The position numbers and the translations under genes were made by a program. A DNA stretch of 64,000 nt from positions 65,396 to 129,395 of the forward strand of contig CAYMOG010000002.1 of NCBI GenBank assembly GCA_964392065.1, read 5' to 3'. Every line of letters starts with the position of its first letter. The first letter of the stretch is position 1. Source of the DNA: JASBZA01 sp964392065. Its GTDB lineage: Bacteria > Bacillota > Clostridia > Saccharofermentanales > Fastidiosipilaceae. This document shows, in pieces, positions 61,055 through 64,000 of the stretch. The notes beneath the pieces are model-generated. The model worked only from the letters and a program-made list of their open reading frames with translations. It did not search any database and was not told the origin of the DNA.

Positions 61055-61752
61055 TAATCATGCACCTCAAAACGATAACCTATGCCATAGACCGTAATGA
61101 GTTGCCAATTTTCATCCTCATTACCTATTTTCTGACGTATGCGTTTGATATGCGTATCAATTGTTCTCGTATCACCATAATAATCATAGCCCCAAACTTG
61201 AGAGAGAATTTGTTCCCTTTCCATCACTTGTCCAGCATTAGATGCAAGAAGGTAAAGAATTTCCACTTCCTTCGGTGTGAATTGCACTTTTTCGCCATGA
61301 ACCGTTACTTGGTAATTATCCAAATTAATTTCTAAGCCATCAAATTTTATAAGATGTGTATTAGAATCCGTAGTGTTCTTTAATCTTCTTAGAACTGCCT
61401 TAACTCGAGCGAGTACTTCCCGAGGACTAAAAGGTTTAACGATATAATCATCAGCTCCCAATTCAAGACCTAAGACCTTATCAATTTCTTCTCCTTTGGC
61501 CGTAAGCATAATAATGGGTACTGTCGAGTATTGACGCAATTCTTTACATACATCCATACCTGATTTACCTGGCATCATGAGATCTAAAATGATGAGATCT
61601 GGATTTTCTTTCTTTGCTAAGAGTAAACCCTCATCTCCATTATAAGCAGAAATATAGTCGTAATTATCCTCATTCATATAGAGACCTAGAGATTCATGAA
61701 CAACTTGATCGTCATCGCAAATTAGTATCTTAAAATTCTTATTATTTTTCAC
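61054..61752 (-). CDS. OmpR/PhoB family response regulator
   Basis: This 232-residue regulator has a receiver domain (about 6-120) with the acidic pocket D13-D15, phospho-acceptor D57 in LIILDLMMPG, the switch threonine in IMLTAK and the lysine in YIVKPF. The C-terminal winged helix (about 135-230) has VQFTPKEVEILYLLASNAGQVMEREQILSQVWGYDYYGDTRTIDTHIKRIRQKIG. It pairs with the kinase encoded next. Length and domain order match PhoP/WalR. No target can be named. Confidence 0.95.
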   Translation of the reverse strand: MKNNKNFKILICDDDQVVHESLGLYMNEDNYDYISAYNGDEGLLLAKKENPDLIILDLMMPGKSGMDVCKELRQYSTVPIIMLTAKGEEIDKVLGLELGADDYIVKPFSPREVLARVKAVLRRLKNTTDSNTHLIKFDGLEINLDNYQVTVHGEKVQFTPKEVEILYLLASNAGQVMEREQILSQVWGYDYYGDTRTIDTHIKRIRQKIGNEDENWQLITVYGIGYRFEVHD

Positions 61753-61770
61753 TTTTTCGCTCCTTTATTT

Positions 61771-62484
61771 CTAAAGACGCTTCCGCATCTTCGCGTTTAT
61801 AGCTGGCATACGACGCATGGTCTCCAATCCTATTTGGATAATCCTGCTTATATTTATTGAGTTTTTTCCTCCCTGGCGAGGTTTAAATCGAATATCAACA
61901 TATCTAGAATGCATTTTACTATATGAAGCAAAAACTGACAGGATTGCATTGGTCAAATTAAAATTCTCAGGGATTAACGGTAGAAAAGTTTCGACTACTT
62001 CTCTATGCATTAAGCGAAATGGCGCATTAGGATCTTTACACCATTGACCAAAGAACAGCAGAAGAATTAGCTTGAGTACATAGGAAACAATTACTCTCGA
62101 GATTCCGTCTTCTCTAGGCTTGCGATTCCCTATTTGCATAGCATACTGCTCTCTAGCTTCCCAAAATGCCTGGAACGCACCTGGGTCTGTTTGCCCATCT
62201 GAATCTGTTTGGAAAATATAGTCCGCCCCTAAGTTTAGTGCTTCTTGATAGAGTTTACGAACCGTAGGACCATGTCCTTCATTAGGCTTAGTCATGATGA
62301 TTACATTCTGATATTCATTTTCTAATTTCTTCAGAATCTCATAACTACTATCTAAGCTTCCGTCATTCATAAGAAGTAATTTAGAATTTACACCCAAAAA
62401 TGTCAGTGGATGCCATTCCTTCACCGTGCGTTCAAGATTTACTTCTTCATTATATACAGGCATGACAATAATCAATTTATCCAT
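61771..62484 (-). CDS. Family 2 glycosyltransferase
   Basis: This 237-residue GT-A enzyme has IIVMPVYNEEVNLERTV at the start, LLMNDGSLDSS, KPNEGHGPTVRKLYQEAL and the metal-binding TDSDGQTDPG, close to dolichyl-phosphate mannose synthase-type enzymes but without C-terminal membrane helices. It probably transfers a sugar from a nucleotide donor to a lipid carrier or wall glycan. It lies between corA and the two-component pair, 19 bases before the regulator gene. Acceptor and sugar unknown. Confidence 0.9.
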   Translation of the reverse strand: MDKLIIVMPVYNEEVNLERTVKEWHPLTFLGVNSKLLLMNDGSLDSSYEILKKLENEYQNVIIMTKPNEGHGPTVRKLYQEALNLGADYIFQTDSDGQTDPGAFQAFWEAREQYAMQIGNRKPREDGISRVIVSYVLKLILLLFFGQWCKDPNAPFRLMHREVVETFLPLIPENFNLTNAILSVFASYSKMHSRYVDIRFKPRQGGKNSINISRIIQIGLETMRRMPAINAKMRKRL

Positions 62485-62518
62485 GGTTTACTCACTAGCA
62501 TTTTACTTTCATTATATT

Positions 62519-62553
62519 TTACCATAGACCTAGATAGCCTATATCTATGGTAA
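62519..62553. repeat. 10-bp inverted repeat after corA
   Basis: TTACCATAGA (62519-62528) pairs with TCTATGGTAA (62544-62553) across a 15-base loop, between the corA stop and the glycosyltransferase start. No U-tract follows on the minus strand; instead AAATATAATG follows, which could contain a -10 box (TATAAT). It may be a weak attenuator or a promoter-associated site. Confidence 0.6.
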
Positions 62554-62568
62554 TGACAGGAGTAGGTT

Positions 62569-63498
62569 TTAGAGCATATTAATTTTTCGAAGTATATAAA
62601 TTAAAATAGCCATAAGTACTACAGTGATCCCTATTAGAATTGCGAAACCCAGAGGATGATCGCCTAGAGGTATTGGAACGTTCATACCATACAAGCCTGA
62701 AATTATGGTGGGAACCGCAATGACTACTGAAACAGAGGTTAGAATCTTCATGACATCGTTTTGGTTATTTGAAATTATTGAAGCGTAGGTATCCATAGTT
62801 GAAGCAATTATGTTGACGTATACATCACAAGTATCAAGCGCTTGTTTATTCTCAACAATAACATCTTCTAGGAGATCTTGGTCTTCTGGATAACGCTTAA
62901 TTTGATCGAAGCGAAATAACCTTTCTAAAACCGCTTGATTGGATCGTAATGAGGTAGAGAAGTAAACCAAACTTTTTTCTAAACGAAGCATTTCTAGTAA
63001 CTCTTCATTTTTTTGGGCTTTGGACAAACGTCTCTCAATTCTAGATGACATATTATCAATCACTCTTAAGCTTCTTAAATACTGTGTTGAGTTTCGAAAT
63101 AAAACTTGCAGTAAAAATCGCGTTTTAAATTGCGTGTAAAACCCTTTTACTCTCCCACCTTTGAAGTCCTCTATAAACGTTTCGGCATTTGAACAGATAG
63201 TAATAATACAATCATTTAACTGAATAATTCCAATAGGAATAGTTGTATAGAGTTCTCTTTCTGAATCACTGATTACAACCGCATCTATAATCACCAAAAC
63301 TTGATTATCTTCGCTATCAATATGCGGAGATTCATCCCGATCCAGTGCAGCTCTTAATAAATTGCTTTCTACTCCGGTCAATTCTTCAATACTAATTAGT
63401 TCCTCTAAACTCGGTTCGGTCAACGCTATCCAGCATCCTCTTGTCATTTCATCAATGGATTCTAATTGATTATTTCTACTAATAAAATATTGAATCAT
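62569..63498 (-). CDS. corA: CorA family divalent cation transporter
   Basis: This 309-residue protein has a large cytoplasmic N-terminal domain with a long helix (about 145-250) and two C-terminal transmembrane helices, with the family gate motif YGMNVP at 270-275 (G271-M272-N273) between them. CorA forms a pentameric Mg2+ (or Co2+/Ni2+) channel. The basic end LRKINML is typical. It is the first gene of the minus-strand run through coaE; upstream is the divergent tmRNA gene. Confidence 0.93.
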   Translation of the reverse strand: MIQYFISRNNQLESIDEMTRGCWIALTEPSLEELISIEELTGVESNLLRAALDRDESPHIDSEDNQVLVIIDAVVISDSERELYTTIPIGIIQLNDCIITICSNAETFIEDFKGGRVKGFYTQFKTRFLLQVLFRNSTQYLRSLRVIDNMSSRIERRLSKAQKNEELLEMLRLEKSLVYFSTSLRSNQAVLERLFRFDQIKRYPEDQDLLEDVIVENKQALDTCDVYVNIIASTMDTYASIISNNQNDVMKILTSVSVVIAVPTIISGLYGMNVPIPLGDHPLGFAILIGITVVLMAILIYILRKINML

Positions 63499-63575
63499 TA
63501 CCTTACTCCTCTGAACACATAATCAACTGATATTATACGATAAACTATTCCTATAGTCTTAGGTATCGTACGTAC

Positions 63576-63604
63576 TTGATAATTAAAACAAAAGCACCTA
63601 TAAT
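63576..63604 (+). promoter_or_regulatory. Predicted sigma-A promoter of ssrA
   Basis: -35 TTGATA (63576-63581), a 17-base spacer and a consensus -10 TATAAT (63599-63604). Transcription would start near 63611, about 14 bases ahead of the mature tmRNA 5' end, leaving a short leader for RNase P to remove. Confidence 0.85.
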
Positions 63605-63624
63605 TACGAATGCTAAATAAATAA

Positions 63625-64000
63625 GGGGACGCACTGGTTTCGACAGGGTCGTTGCATCTTATCTAGCGGGTAGTGGATGTTCGTTGGCCACTTAAATAAA
63701 CGAACAAAATTGTAATTGCAAACGACGATTACGTTTTAGCTGCTGCTTAATCAGTAGCTACATGGACCTAATAATCTGCAGTTAGGTATCCGTGCTAGTA
63801 GCAGACCTTACCTCAGGGAGGTTAAAGAGGGAAACCTAATCACCTAAGCTTTGTCGTGATTTTGTATTTATGAAGCTACCGGACCTTCAGCCTGTTAAGT
63901 GGCTATGAAGAGAGGGGAATACTCTATAGCTTGACTGCACCCGGAGAAGGATTTGAGAATACGGTTTTGGACAGGAGTTCGATTCTCCTCGTCTCCACCA
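63625..64000 (+). ncRNA. ssrA: tmRNA (transfer-messenger RNA)
   Basis: This RNA rescues stalled ribosomes and tags the unfinished protein. The 5' end GGGGACGCACTGGTTTCGAC and the 3' end GAGTTCGATTCTCCTCGTC-TCCACCA form the tRNA-like domain, with the CCA encoded. The tag frame starts at GCA 63718 and reads A-N-D-D-Y-V-L-A-A-A, with TAA at 63748-63750. The tail LAAA instead of the usual LAA is a small variation. The gene is complete (376 bases) and ends at the last base of the window. Confidence 0.97.

Noticed and set aside
1..64000. A new defence, mobile or biosynthetic system
   Set aside because: All large genes fall into housekeeping or broadly conserved families. I saw no transposase, integrase, restriction enzyme, toxin-antitoxin pair, repeat-spacer array or att-like duplication.

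Overview
The window looks like a piece of core chromosome from a low-G+C, Gram-positive anaerobe of the Clostridia (Bacillota). By eye G+C is roughly 38-40%. The reasons are a CIRCE/HrcA-type groESL operon, a short primary sigma factor in a dnaG-rpoD pair, the Firmicute gene order comM-dprA-topA-trmFO, several radical-SAM proteins typical of anaerobes, and strong GGAGG-type ribosome binding sites. I cannot name the genus; an Oscillospirales/Fastidiosipila-like lineage is a guess only. I see no rRNA or tRNA gene, phage, insertion sequence, CRISPR array or restriction locus. Apart from tmRNA and RNase P RNA, the window is nearly all protein-coding, mostly on the minus strand.

Layout, left to right. 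1-4.9 kb: a U32-family protein cut by the window edge, an amidohydrolase, and a divergent PatB-type C-S lyase. 4.9-13.1 kb: a minus-strand operon read as DUF4080 radical SAM, pgi, TIGR03960 radical SAM, DUF2344, rsmA, GTP-type PEP carboxykinase. 13.2-15.1 kb: a divergent ABC-F ATPase. 15.1-25.5 kb: a secreted cyclophilin, then a 'gliding-type' ABC system (DUF6106, ATPase, permease, GldG, DUF4340, a beta-propeller-like anchored protein) followed by a CYTH protein, a BaiN-type flavoprotein and a degenerate DegT-fold protein. 25.6-29.2 kb: fumarase and groESL.

29.2-34.0 kb: an envelope-sugar operon (WYL regulator, left-handed beta-helix protein, glmM, galE, an unknown anchored protein). 34.1-37.3 kb: pnp, rpsO and RNase P RNA. 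37.4-41.2 kb: dnaG, rpoD, nif3. 41.4-44.1 kb: queA, tgt (queuosine) and yajC. 44.2-45.8 kb: dapA-dapB on the plus strand. 45.8-53.0 kb: comM, dprA, topA, trmFO and a DUF624 membrane protein. 53.3-54.4 kb: ychF on the plus strand. 54.4-63.5 kb: corA, a glycosyltransferase, a PhoB/PhoR-type two-component pair, two pseudouridine synthases, polA and coaE. 63.6-64.0 kb: a complete tmRNA gene ending exactly at the window edge.

I found no clearly new multi-gene system. The observations most worth checking are: (i) the octamer CTTTGGCC/GGCCAAAG, which I count 22 times although about one copy would be expected by chance, spread over many genes, both strands and several reading frames; (ii) a DegT-fold protein that has lost PLP-binding residues; (iii) a gliding-type ABC export operon in a Clostridia-like genome with a perfect 11-bp palindrome ahead of it; (iv) an arginine-rich tail on PNPase; (v) a probably leaderless queA; and (vi) mutually exclusive helices in the rpsO leader.
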